A stretch of DNA of 19,324 nt from DYGX01 sp035325905 (GTDB lineage Bacteria; Chloroflexota; Anaerolineae; Aggregatilineales; Aggregatilineaceae). The DNA is taken from positions 1 through 19,324 of the forward strand of contig DAOKYY010000074.1 in assembly GCA_035325905.1 (NCBI GenBank). Reading direction: 5' to 3'. The notes below the pieces were generated by a model. The model did no database searches. It was not told the origin of the DNA and saw nothing but the letters and a program-made list of their open reading frames with translations. Shown one piece after another: positions 1-7,450 of this stretch (position 1 is its first letter; every line of letters starts with the position of its first letter). The position numbers and the translations under genes were made by a program.

Positions 1-19
1 TGCTAACCGCGAATCGCTA

Positions 20-214
20 AGTGCTCTGTCGAAATGATCTGGCGAATGCGGCGCTGCGCAAGGCTGACCTCACCCCCGGCCCCTCTCCAACATGGAGAGG
101 GGAGAAAAGCAGCGGCGGAACGCGTTTGAAGTCCCCTCTCCGCGCCGGAGAGGGGATTGAGGGGTGAGGTTCCCCACACCGGGCTGATACGCCAATGACT
201 TTCGATAGTTCACA
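20..214 (+). mobile_element. MITE-A copy 1 (TA-flanked palindromic element)
   Basis: This is a non-coding element of about 195 bp with imperfect terminal inverted repeats of about 25 bp. The left end reads AGTGCTCTGTCGAAATGATC and the right end, reverse-complemented, reads TGTGAACTATCGAAAGTCAT. TA dinucleotides lie at 18-19 and 215-216, as expected of a TA target duplication (known for IS630/Tc1-mariner-type elements; family assignment is inference). Its core, 67-170, is bounded by ACCTCACCCC and GGGGTGAGGT. The core holds two 9-bp-stem hairpins, at 80-102 and 133-155, both with CCCCTCTCC/GGAGAGGGG stems. No transposase is present, so any mobility would be in trans. The arms match the copy at 12136-12329 in the same orientation, but the core is inverted there. 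Confidence 0.75.
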
Positions 215-226
215 TAACTGCTCTAG

Positions 227-412
227 AAGCTGTTATGAACTTTCCAGACGGGACCACGAGAGAACCATCCAGCGTCCAGGGGGAGGGGCGGAAGCTCGCG
301 CCGCCCGTCATCCCCCGAATGGGTCTGGCAGCGGGCGCAGCAAGCTGCGCCCCTACGAGAGAACATGGCATTGGCGCGGACTCGTTTGGCTCGCCAGAGC
401 GTATAACACGCT
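227..412 (+). mobile_element. MITE-B copy 1 (CTAG-flanked)
   Basis: This 186-bp non-coding element is flanked on both sides by CTAG (223-226 and 413-416). Its ends are related inverted repeats: left AAGCTGTTATGA, right end reverse-complemented AGCGTGTTATAC. A YTAR 4-bp target duplication is what I recall for the IS701 family, so a MITE mobilised by such a transposase is a reasonable inference. It is an inverted copy of 4218-4401, with near-identical sequence through most of the middle. It contains a GCGCAGC/GCTGCGC hairpin near 335-352. The right CTAG supplies the TAG stop codon of the minus-strand lipoprotein gene. The short reading frames inside look accidental. Confidence 0.75.
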
Positions 413-823
413 CTAGAACCGCACGTGGAACGTCACGCTGTGCGTCTGCTCGCCGTTGAGGTACACCTCGGCCCGGTACTCGCCGACGCGCCATTGCTGC
501 TCCGGGTGCGTCGCGCTGAACAGGATTTTGCCGCTCCCGGCGCGGATCGTCTCCTCGCCGACTACGAGATCGCCGCCGCCTTCGCCCGCGCCTACCTGGA
601 GCCACCGCACGCGCACTTCGCTGTCGTCAGGGGCGTTCGCCAGCTCCACCAGCAAATAGAACGTATCCGCCGGGGCAAACGAGAGCGTCTTGGTTGCGCC
701 GGTTTCGTCGCGCACCAGGTCCGCCGCCTTGACATACGCGGTCGTGATCTCAATGCTGCACGCCAGCGCGGCCCCGATCAGGGCCAGCGCGACCAGCGCC
801 AGCGGCATCCGTGCCTTGCGCAT
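413..823 (-). CDS. small secreted lipoprotein, beta-rich, function unknown
   Basis: This predicted 136-residue exported protein has a basic N-terminus (MRKARMP), a hydrophobic stretch and a lipobox-like ALAC with Cys at about residue 22. The -3 position is Ala rather than Leu, so lipidation is likely but not certain. The mature part is beta-strand-like and ends in a W-R-V-G-E-Y-R-A-E-V-Y-L-N-G segment followed by a terminal strand, typical of an Ig-like or beta-sandwich fold. I do not recognise a named family. The ATG at 823 was chosen because AGGAG lies 7 bases upstream and because an upstream ATG at 883 falls inside the predicted -10 box. The stop codon is TAG, part of the CTAG target site of the adjacent MITE-B, but the protein end looks natural. 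It is divergent from the propeller gene at 1049. Confidence 0.7.
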   Translation of the reverse strand: MRKARMPLALVALALIGAALACSIEITTAYVKAADLVRDETGATKTLSFAPADTFYLLVELANAPDDSEVRVRWLQVGAGEGGGDLVVGEETIRAGSGKILFSATHPEQQWRVGEYRAEVYLNGEQTHSVTFHVRF

Positions 824-878
824 CGTGCTCTCCTCGCCATAGGCCGACTCGGCGGATCGTTCCGATTTCCCGCCCTCT

Positions 879-908
879 AGCATACTCAGGCGGGGGCTTT
901 TCCGGCAA
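879..908 (-). promoter_or_regulatory. sigma70-type promoter of the lipoprotein gene
   Basis: On the minus strand a TTGCCG -35 box (908-903) and a TATGCT -10 box (884-879) are separated by 18 bp. This places transcription start about 50 bases before the chosen ATG at 823. It rules out the longer reading frame beginning at 883. Confidence 0.55.
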
Positions 909-938
909 CCCGCCGCGCGTAGTTCACCTCCCCCCGGT

Positions 939-994
939 CTTTGCCGCTCTTCGCTGCTGTCCGCTGCTCTCCGCTGCTTCTTCGCTGCCCTTCC
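939..994 (+). repeat. decamer repeat, locus 1
   Basis: About five units of a 10-bp pyrimidine-rich repeat (consensus near CGCTGCTCTC) run between the divergent lipoprotein and propeller genes; one unit has an extra base. Read on the minus strand the unit is GCAGCGRARA, the same family as the large array at 7451-7610. It is not coding in any convincing frame. Confidence 0.6.
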
Positions 995-1004
995 GCGCGC
1001 GGCG

Positions 1005-1013
1005 TGTTATCAT
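1005..1013 (+). promoter_or_regulatory. possible extended -10 promoter for the SH3b-propeller gene
   Basis: TGT followed by TATCAT forms an extended -10 element about 36 bases before the ATG at 1049. No good -35 hexamer is visible because the decamer repeat occupies that region. Confidence 0.35.
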
Positions 1014-1048
1014 CGGCCCCGCGCTTTTCCGACGAAAGGAACGGGAAC

Positions 1049-2626
1049 ATGCTCCGCTTGGTCGCGCGCGCGACGCTGCTTCTGCTGGCGCTCGCGGCGC
1101 TGATTTCGCCCGCGCCTGATTTCGCCCGCGCCCAGGACGCCTGCGCCGGGCTGGTCGAGCCGCGCCTGGAAGTTGGCGCGCTGGGCCGCGTCAGCTCGCC
1201 CTACGGCGTCAGCCTCAAGGACCGGCCCAACACCGGCGCCGCCGGGGCGGTCGAGGTCACGCTGCTGCCGCCGGGCGCGGTCTACACCGTGATCGACGGC
1301 TTCCGCTGCGCCAACGGCTACCGCTGGTGGCAGGTCCGCCTCGCCAGCGGCGCGACCGGCTGGGCCGCCGAAGGGGACGCGGCCAATTACTTCCTGGAGC
1401 CGCACGTCGTCGGGCTGGACGTGTTCCACCCCACCGCCGACCGCACGCAGATCACGCATACGTTCGTCCTGCCGGATGGCCGCGCCGAGGCGCGCCCGCC
1501 CTTCCCGGTCGCGCCGGTCGAAGCCACGCCCGCCGAGGTCTGGCAGACGGTCGAGATCGAGCGGCTGGTCCCGGCGGTCGAGCAGGCGATGCAGACCTGC
1601 CCGCAGCGCCTGACCGGGACGCCTTTCGCCGCGCTGCCGGGCGCCGAGGACGCGCTTCACCTGCCGCTGCCGCCGCTCGATTACGACGTGGTCCCCGCGC
1701 CAGACGCCTCGCGCCTGTTGCTGGTCCGCCACCTGCACCTGCTCGTCCCGCGCTGCGACAGCGCCCTGCCGGAGCGAATCGGCATTAGCCGCGTGGTTGT
1801 CCTCAGCCCGGATGGGAGCGAAACCGAGCTGTTCCCCTTCGCGCAGCACAGCTGCATCCCGCCCGCCGACGATCAGTACGTCGCGGACACGCTCGACGCC
1901 TGGGCGATTGATCTGGCCGAGGTCGTCTGGGCGCCGGACGCGCGCCATATCGCCTTCGTCGCCGCCTACCGCGACGCCTGCGGCGAGCAGACCTGTTACC
2001 GCTTTCAGATGTACGTCGCCAACCTGGAAACCGGCCAGCTGTACATCCTGGGCGAGGGGCGGCATGTCGCCTGGGCCGAGGGCGGCGCGCGGCTGATGTT
2101 CTTCCGCCTGGTGAGCGCAGAGGATGGCCGCCAGGTCGCGCGGCTGTTCTCCGCCCGGCCGGACGGCACCGACCGCCAGGAGATCTGGCTGCCCGGCGGC
2201 GCGGTCTACGTCTCGGCCACGCAGACGCCGCTCGGCCTGCCGTGGAACGAGAGCGGCACGCGCGTGATCGTCGGCAACGCGGGCGGCGCCGAGGAAGTGA
2301 TGGTCTTCGATACGCGCGACAAAAGCTTCACGCCGCCGGTGCTGGTCCCGGCCATCGCCGCGCCGCTCAACCGGCTGGCGGTCCATCTCGTCCAGGGCGA
2401 GACCGCGCTGCTGTGGACCACCATCCGGGGCGATTTCGTCGTGCAGAGCGTGCGCCGGGGCGACGCGACCCGCCTGAGCAGCGCGCTCGGCTCCGTGGGC
2501 GTGCCGCTGGCGCGCGTGCAGCCCTTCGCGACCGGGCAGGCGGCGCTGGCGGTCATGGCGGACGGCAGCGCCTACGTGCTGGACCTCGCCGCCGACACGC
2601 TGACGCCGGTCGCCGTCGTGGAGTGA
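1049..2626 (+). CDS. secreted SH3b plus beta-propeller protein
   Basis: This is a predicted 525-residue exported protein. A signal peptide covers residues 1-29 (hydrophobic LLLLALAAL, cleavage near FARAQ). A bacterial SH3-like (SH3b) domain follows at about 40-117, with the usual R-P/N-x-G turn near 59-64 and a YRWWQVRLASGATGWAAEG strand pair. From about 200 to the end, WD40/TolB-like propeller repeats recur, for example VVLSPDGS, WAPDARHIAFVA and FSARPDGTDRQEIW. SH3b domains usually bind cell-wall or other surface ligands, and TolB-like propellers bind proteins, so an envelope scaffold or sensor is likely. No catalytic motif is visible. The ATG at 1049 has AAAGGA about 8 bases upstream. The glycosyltransferase gene begins 7 bp after its stop, so the two are probably co-transcribed. 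Confidence 0.75.
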   Translation: MLRLVARATLLLLALAALISPAPDFARAQDACAGLVEPRLEVGALGRVSSPYGVSLKDRPNTGAAGAVEVTLLPPGAVYTVIDGFRCANGYRWWQVRLASGATGWAAEGDAANYFLEPHVVGLDVFHPTADRTQITHTFVLPDGRAEARPPFPVAPVEATPAEVWQTVEIERLVPAVEQAMQTCPQRLTGTPFAALPGAEDALHLPLPPLDYDVVPAPDASRLLLVRHLHLLVPRCDSALPERIGISRVVVLSPDGSETELFPFAQHSCIPPADDQYVADTLDAWAIDLAEVVWAPDARHIAFVAAYRDACGEQTCYRFQMYVANLETGQLYILGEGRHVAWAEGGARLMFFRLVSAEDGRQVARLFSARPDGTDRQEIWLPGGAVYVSATQTPLGLPWNESGTRVIVGNAGGAEEVMVFDTRDKSFTPPVLVPAIAAPLNRLAVHLVQGETALLWTTIRGDFVVQSVRRGDATRLSSALGSVGVPLARVQPFATGQAALAVMADGSAYVLDLAADTLTPVAVVE

Positions 2627-2633
2627 CGCGGCG

Positions 2634-4217
2634 ATGTCCCGGCGGCGGGTGAGGCTCGCTCCCCTCGCGCTGATCGTCGCGCTGCTGCTGGCCGGTTTCG
2701 CGCTGCGCGCGCGGCACATCACCGCGCTGCCGCTCTACCAGGACGAAACCTATCACCTGCGCCGCGCCCAGGCCGTCTATCGCTTCGACGCGAACCCGGT
2801 CGCCTACGCGCACGGCAAGCTGCTGCTCTACTATTGGATCGGCCTCTTTCGTCCGGCGTACACCGAGGCCGGGCTGGCGACCGCTCGCCTCGGCGTCGCG
2901 CTGGCAGGGCTGCTCGCGGCGGCGGGGAGCGCGGCGCTGGCGCGGGCGCTGTTCGGCGGGCGCTCCGGCGAATGGGCCGGGGCGCTGGCGGTCGGCCTGC
3001 TGGCCTTCGCGCCCTACGCGCTGTTCTACGACCGCCTGGCGCTGTCTGACACCCTCGCGGCGGCGCTCAGCGCGCTGGCCGGGTGGTGGACGGTCGTCAC
3101 GGTCCGCCGCCCGACGCCCTGGCGCGGGATCGCGCTCGGCGGGCTGCTGGCGCTGGCGCTGCTCGCCAAGCTCTCGACCGCGCCGCTGCTGGCGCTGCCG
3201 CCGCTGGCCGGGCTGCTGCTCGGCGACGGCGCCTCGCCGCGCGACCGGTGGATGCGCCTGCGGCCCGCGCTCGCGCCCGCCGCCGCGATCGCGCTGGCCG
3301 TCGCCGCGCTGTACGCCCTCGGCGCGCTCGAAAACGCGCTGGCCGGGCGCCCGCAGGAACCCTACGACCCGGAGCTGTTCGAGCTTACACGTGGAGTCGA
3401 TGGGTTTGTCGAAAACCTGCGGCTGGCGTGGGAGGCGTTCGCCGTGTTCCTCAGCCCCGCGCTGGCGCTCGCGCTGCTGGCGCTGGCGGGTGTTGCGGCG
3501 GCGCGCCGTCGTCGCCCTGCGCTCTACCTGCTCGCGTGGCTGGCGATTCTCACGCTGCCGTTTATCGCGTTCGCGGTTACGCTTCAGACGCGCTATTTCG
3601 TGCCCGTGCTGCCGGTCCTGGCGGCGCTGTTCGGCGGGGGCGCGATCGCGCTCGGCGGCGCGCGGCGCGGCGCGGTGATTGGCGGCGCGCTGCTGGCGAT
3701 CTGGATGATCGCCTTCGCGCTGCCCGTCGCGCGGACGCTGCTCGACAACCCCGCGTCGCTGCGCCTGACGGCTATCGACCGCCGCAACTTCCTGCGCTAT
3801 AGCTCGAACGCCTGGGGCGCGCGCGAGGCGCTGGCCGATCTCGCCGCGCAGGGCGAGCGGCTCGACGGGCGCGTGCCGCTGGTCGGCGCGATGCACTACT
3901 GCACGCTGCCCGATCTGTACGTCACCGCCGCCTTCGACTGGCGCTGCATGGACGCGCGCGTCTCGTTCCTGCCGCAGACCCGCATGCCGGACTCCGTCTA
4001 CGCCTGGCCCGCGCTGATCGAGGCCGTGCAGCGCCGCCCGTTCACCTACCTGCTGACCGATTACCTGCCGCCGGGGTCCGACCCGGCCGACGACGCGCTG
4101 GCGTGGGACCTCGTCGCCGCGTACCCGCGCCCGCAGGGTGATTTGTGGGTGACGGTCTGGCGCGTGCATCTGATCGACGCGGACGCGCTGGCGGAGCGGG
4201 TCGCAGGCAGCGATTAG
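2634..4217 (+). CDS. GT-C membrane glycosyltransferase, GT39/PMT/ArnT-like (paralogue 1)
   Basis: This is a polytopic 527-residue protein. The N-terminal helix is followed by a loop carrying D37-E38 (YQDETYHLRR), the acidic pair expected in the first extracytoplasmic loop of GT39/ArnT enzymes that use polyprenyl-phosphate sugar. Further family-like blocks are HGKLLLYYWIG, FYDRLALSDTLAAAL near residue 130 and LQTRYF near 320. Many Ala/Leu-rich helices span about 10-370. A soluble C-terminal part contains NAWGAREAL and two Cys (in MHYC and DWRC) that are conserved in the paralogue at 4529-6121. Likely role: transfer of mannose or another sugar from a lipid carrier to surface proteins or glycans; the actual donor and acceptor cannot be read from sequence. 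It starts 7 bp after the SH3b-propeller gene. Its TAG stop is the last three bases of the TTAG abutting MITE-B copy 2. Confidence 0.75.
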   Translation: MSRRRVRLAPLALIVALLLAGFALRARHITALPLYQDETYHLRRAQAVYRFDANPVAYAHGKLLLYYWIGLFRPAYTEAGLATARLGVALAGLLAAAGSAALARALFGGRSGEWAGALAVGLLAFAPYALFYDRLALSDTLAAALSALAGWWTVVTVRRPTPWRGIALGGLLALALLAKLSTAPLLALPPLAGLLLGDGASPRDRWMRLRPALAPAAAIALAVAALYALGALENALAGRPQEPYDPELFELTRGVDGFVENLRLAWEAFAVFLSPALALALLALAGVAAARRRRPALYLLAWLAILTLPFIAFAVTLQTRYFVPVLPVLAALFGGGAIALGGARRGAVIGGALLAIWMIAFALPVARTLLDNPASLRLTAIDRRNFLRYSSNAWGAREALADLAAQGERLDGRVPLVGAMHYCTLPDLYVTAAFDWRCMDARVSFLPQTRMPDSVYAWPALIEAVQRRPFTYLLTDYLPPGSDPADDALAWDLVAAYPRPQGDLWVTVWRVHLIDADALAERVAGSD

Positions 4218-4401
4218 AGCTTGTGATGCGCTTTACCCGGGTTCAACCGGGCATCCGGTCTGGTTTTTCTCGTAGGGGCGCGGCAAGCTGCGCCCGCTGC
4301 CAGACCCATTCGGGGGATGACGGGCGGCGCGAGCTTCCGCCCCTCCCCCCGGACGCCAGATTGTTCTCTTGTGGCCCAGTCTGGAAAGTTCATAACAGCT
4401 T
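4218..4401 (-). mobile_element. MITE-B copy 2 (inverted)
   Basis: This 184-bp element is the inverted counterpart of 227-412. The shared block from TCTCGTAGGGGCGC through GTTCATAACAGCTT is nearly identical. The left flank is TTAG (4214-4217), a YTAR site that includes the upstream gene's stop. The right flank is CTCG (4402-4405), so no intact 4-bp duplication remains. The small hairpin GCGCGGC/GCTGCGC keeps its pairing by a G-U wobble relative to copy 1. No coding capacity is supported. The rest of the 311-bp intergenic stretch holds a short sequence shared with the window start (GCTAACCGCGAA, 4418-4429) and the promoter at 4453. Confidence 0.75.
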
Positions 4402-4452
4402 CTCGCGAAGAGTTGATGGCTAACCGCGAACTGCTAATCGCTGCTTCCCCGC

Positions 4453-4480
4453 TTGACAGCGCCCCGCCGGGTGCTATGCT
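4453..4480 (+). promoter_or_regulatory. sigma70-type promoter of the second glycosyltransferase
   Basis: TTGACA (4453-4458) and TATGCT (4475-4480) are separated by 16 bp, about 50 bases before the ATG at 4529. This gives the second paralogue its own promoter downstream of the MITE-B insertion. Confidence 0.7.
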
Positions 4481-4528
4481 TGCGGCGGCACGGTCCACTA
4501 CCGCCCCACGACCGCAAGGAGCGCCTGC

Positions 4529-6121
4529 ATGTCGTCCCGCGCCCGCCTCTGGCTGATGGTTCTGCTGCTGCTCGGCGGCTTCTTTCTGCGCGCGCACCGG
4601 CCCGGCGCGCTGGCCGGGTTCGTGGACGAAGTCAGCCACATCCAGCGCAGCGAGATCATCTACACGCTGGAGCGCAACCCCGCCGACTACAGCCACGGCA
4701 AGCTGCTGACTTACTACTGGCTCGGCTTCTTCGAGACCGGGCGCGCCAGCGCGCTGGAAACGGCGCGGCTGGCGATGGCGCTCGCGGCGCTGTTGACCCT
4801 GGCGGCGGTCGCGGCGGCGGGGCGGACGCTGTTCGGGCCGCGCGCCGCGCTGCTCGCGACGGCCCTCTACGCGATCACGCCGTTCGCGGTCTTCTTCGAG
4901 CGCATGGCGCTGGCCGATCCGCTGGCGACCGCGCTGGCCGCGCTGGCGGCGTGGCACAGTGTCCTGCTGGCGCGTGCGCCGTCGCGGCGGCGGGCGCTCG
5001 TCACCGCGCTGCTGGCGAACGGCGCCGTGTTCGCCAAGCTGACGACCGCGCCGGTGCTGGCGCTGCCGGTCCTGGCCGCGATCCTGTTCGGAGACGTGCC
5101 CTCGCCCGATCTGCGCCGCGCCAGCCTGAGCATCTACGCCCGCGCCCTGTGGCGCTATTACTGGCCCGCCTGGCGCCCGATCGCAATCGTGTTCGCCATC
5201 GGATGGGCGCTGTTCGGCGCCGCGTCGCTGGTGTCGCTGCTCGGCGGCGGCCACCCGATCTTGCTCGACACCTATCTCGCTGACCCCAGCGCCCGCCCCG
5301 AAGATGTGCTCGACAAGCTGGGCGGGCTGGCGGACCGCGTCGCGCTGCTCCTGACGCCCTGGCTCGCGCTCGGCACGGTCGCGCTGAGCGGGCTGGCGCT
5401 GGTCTGGCGGACGCGCGCCACGCTCTACGCGCTGGCGTGGCTGGCGCTGCTGTGGGGGCCGAGCGCCCTGCTGGCGAGCAGCCTGCAAACGCGCTACTTG
5501 CTGGCCGGCATCCCGCCGCTGGCCGTGCTGGTCGGGGGGGGTGTGGGCGCGCTGTACGGGCTGCGCGCCTTCCGCCGCCGCCCGCGCGCCGCCCGATTCG
5601 CGCGCGGCGCGGTCGCGCTCGGCCTGGGCGTGTGGGCGCTGGTCTTCGCGCTGCCCTTCGACTGGCGCGCCAGCGCCGATCCCGCCGCCCTGACCCTCCC
5701 CCGCCGCGACAGCTACGACTACTTCTGGGGGTCGTTCAACGGCTGGGGCGCGCGTGAGGCGCTGCGCTACCTGGAAGACCACGGCGAGCGCGTGGCGGGT
5801 CGCGTCCCGGCGATCGGCGTGTTGCAACTGTGCAGTCTGACCACGCTCTACACCACGCCGGAGCTGGACTGGTCCTGCCATGACTACTACCGCCTGGGCG
5901 CAGACGTAACCTTCAACCCGGCGCGCTGGGGCTTCCTGCGGGACCGTCTGGACCGCGCGCCCTGGGTCTACCTCATGACCGAGTTCACCGGCCCGGACGA
6001 GGCGGTCCCGCTCGACAACCCGCCCTCGCTGCCTGGGATGCGCTGGGAGCGCGTCTTCACCTTCGCCAGGCCGCACGGCGCGCGCGTCGTCGCCATCTGG
6101 CGCGTCAGCCGCGACGACTGA
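4529..6121 (+). CDS. GT-C membrane glycosyltransferase, GT39/PMT/ArnT-like (paralogue 2)
   Basis: This 530-residue polytopic protein is clearly a paralogue of the 2634-4217 product. D33-E34 (FVDEVSHIQR) is in the same loop position, followed by HGKLLTYYWLGFF, FERMALADPLATALAALAAW and LQTRYL. The C-terminal soluble part keeps NGWGAREALRYLEDHGER, GRVPAIGVLQLC and DWSC with the two conserved Cys, which could form an extracytoplasmic disulfide. Known family chemistry is transfer of a sugar from a polyprenyl-phosphate donor across the membrane; substrate is unknown here. AAGGAG lies 7 bases before the ATG. It has its own TTGACA/TATGCT promoter and is separated from the first copy by MITE-B, so tandem duplication followed by regulatory separation is the simplest history. 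Confidence 0.75.
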   Translation: MSSRARLWLMVLLLLGGFFLRAHRPGALAGFVDEVSHIQRSEIIYTLERNPADYSHGKLLTYYWLGFFETGRASALETARLAMALAALLTLAAVAAAGRTLFGPRAALLATALYAITPFAVFFERMALADPLATALAALAAWHSVLLARAPSRRRALVTALLANGAVFAKLTTAPVLALPVLAAILFGDVPSPDLRRASLSIYARALWRYYWPAWRPIAIVFAIGWALFGAASLVSLLGGGHPILLDTYLADPSARPEDVLDKLGGLADRVALLLTPWLALGTVALSGLALVWRTRATLYALAWLALLWGPSALLASSLQTRYLLAGIPPLAVLVGGGVGALYGLRAFRRRPRAARFARGAVALGLGVWALVFALPFDWRASADPAALTLPRRDSYDYFWGSFNGWGAREALRYLEDHGERVAGRVPAIGVLQLCSLTTLYTTPELDWSCHDYYRLGADVTFNPARWGFLRDRLDRAPWVYLMTEFTGPDEAVPLDNPPSLPGMRWERVFTFARPHGARVVAIWRVSRDD

Positions 6122-6131
6122 AGGCCGGAAC

Positions 6132-6161
6132 TTGTCGCAATCCGCCAAAGTGGAGCATAAT
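6132..6161 (+). promoter_or_regulatory. promoter of the TPR/Cys-cluster membrane protein
   Basis: TTGTCG (6132-6137) and CATAAT (6156-6161) with an 18-bp spacer lie about 70 bases before the chosen ATG at 6231. The -35 box coincides with a possible TTG start of a longer frame, which argues against that start. Confidence 0.5.
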
Positions 6162-6230
6162 GCTACGGTGATGCGGCAGCCTTCTACCTCTGTCGGCGCG
6201 CCGGAAGAACCAAAGCAGGAGATAGCGACG

Positions 6231-7448
6231 ATGGCCTCTCAACTGCACGACGCGGTCCAGCTTGCGCAGGCCGGTGAGCGCCAGGAAGCCCGCCGCCTGC
6301 TGTGGCAGGTGGTCCAGAGCGAGCCGAACAACGAGATCGCCTGGCTGTGGCTGGCGTCGGTGGCCGCCGATTTGCCTGAATACGAGCGCGCGCTGACCGA
6401 GGTCCTGCGCGTCAATCCGGGCAACCAGCAGGCGCGCCAGCTTCTGGCCCAGTTCCGCGAGCAGTACGGCGTCGCCCCGGCGGCGCAGGCGCCCGCGCCG
6501 TCTCCCTACACCCCGCAGCCCTCGCCGCAGACGCCGCCGCCCGGCTATTACCCGCCTGCCCAGCCGCAGCCGCCCGCCGCTTACGGCTATCCCGCCGCGC
6601 CCGGCCCCTACGCGCCGGAGTATCCCCCGCCCGCCCCGGCCCCGCAGCCCGCGCCCGCTGCGCGCGGATCGCGCTTTCCCGGCTGCCTGTTGCCGATGGG
6701 CTGTGGCTGCGGCGGCGGATGCCTGCGCGGCTGCCTGCTGACCCTGTTCCTGTTCGTGATCCTTCCGGCGGCGCTGTGCGGCGGGCTGAGCTACGCGCGC
6801 TTCAGCCTCGGCCCGGCTGACCTGCTGCTCGAATACCTGCCGGGCGATTTCGGGCGCAAGGATGTCGATTTTACGGTCGAAGCGCCCAGCGCCTCCGGCC
6901 TGGAGACCGGACGCTACGCCGTCGAGGTAACGGTTCCGCGAAGCTGGTTCCCCGCCGTCGCGCAGAACCAGTGGTGGGTCGTCGGGCGTGACCTGCTGGA
7001 TGATTTCGTGACGCTCGACGAGGCCAACGCCAGCTGGCAGGACCTGGAAATCGACCTCGACGCCAGCCCGTCGCCGCCGGTGCACATCGTCGAGATGAAC
7101 CCCTTCCGGCTGGCGTCGGGCGGCTACCCGATCCTGCTCACCTTGACGGATGTTTCCAGCGCGAACACGGCGTGCAGCACGGTCGAAGGCAGCCTGCCTT
7201 CCGGCGACGCCGCCCTCGTGCGACGCGGCGCGCTGTGCGGCGTGCGCGCCGACATGACCGAGCCGGCCGGCGGGCGCGTGTTCCAGGACTTCGACGGGCC
7301 GAACGACGTGCGCGTCATCAGCTTCAGCGTCCCCGTCGATGACAGCCGCGCGGCGAACTGGCAGCTGGAGCTGCCCGCCGACCTCTACGCGACCTTCGAG
7401 GACGACATCGCGCGCATCGTCGAGAGCGCCGAGGTCGTGGCGCGCTAA
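6231..7448 (+). CDS. TPR / Pro-rich linker / Cys-cluster membrane protein
   Basis: This 405-residue protein has an unusual architecture. Residues about 5-75 are two TPR-like helical repeats (AQAGERQEARRLLWQVV, ALTEVLRVNPGNQQARQLL). Residues about 80-145 are a Pro/Tyr/Ala-rich disordered linker. A Gly-Cys cluster follows, with Cys at 152, 158, 160, 164 and 168, immediately before one membrane helix (about 169-190, with Cys183). The remaining 210 residues form a beta-rich domain with two Cys (TACST, ALCGV) that could pair. The topology is probably cytoplasmic TPR, membrane, exterior C-terminal domain. No catalytic motif or named family is recognised. AGGAG lies 9 bases before the ATG at 6231. 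It is followed by the decamer array and is probably monocistronic. Confidence 0.65.
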   Translation: MASQLHDAVQLAQAGERQEARRLLWQVVQSEPNNEIAWLWLASVAADLPEYERALTEVLRVNPGNQQARQLLAQFREQYGVAPAAQAPAPSPYTPQPSPQTPPPGYYPPAQPQPPAAYGYPAAPGPYAPEYPPPAPAPQPAPAARGSRFPGCLLPMGCGCGGGCLRGCLLTLFLFVILPAALCGGLSYARFSLGPADLLLEYLPGDFGRKDVDFTVEAPSASGLETGRYAVEVTVPRSWFPAVAQNQWWVVGRDLLDDFVTLDEANASWQDLEIDLDASPSPPVHIVEMNPFRLASGGYPILLTLTDVSSANTACSTVEGSLPSGDAALVRRGALCGVRADMTEPAGGRVFQDFDGPNDVRVISFSVPVDDSRAANWQLELPADLYATFEDDIARIVESAEVVAR

Positions 7449-7450
7449 AA

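Noticed and set aside
235..459. Short frames inside MITE-B that give similar peptides at both copies
   Set aside because: The similarity is explained by the repeated DNA. The frames cross element ends and have no supporting ribosome site.
1010..4169. Two long minus-strand frames opposite the propeller and first glycosyltransferase genes
   Set aside because: Both are shadows with composition typical of antisense GC-rich sequence and no motif. The plus-strand products have signal peptide, SH3b and GT-C features.
4214..6148. Long minus-strand frame opposite the second glycosyltransferase
   Set aside because: It is Arg/Gln-rich, has no recognisable domain, and runs through MITE-B. The plus strand has a clear promoter, ribosome site and GT39-like motifs.
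6132..6230. TTG start extending the TPR protein by 33 residues
   Set aside because: That TTG is the first triplet of the predicted -35 box, and the ATG at 6231 has a good AGGAG site.
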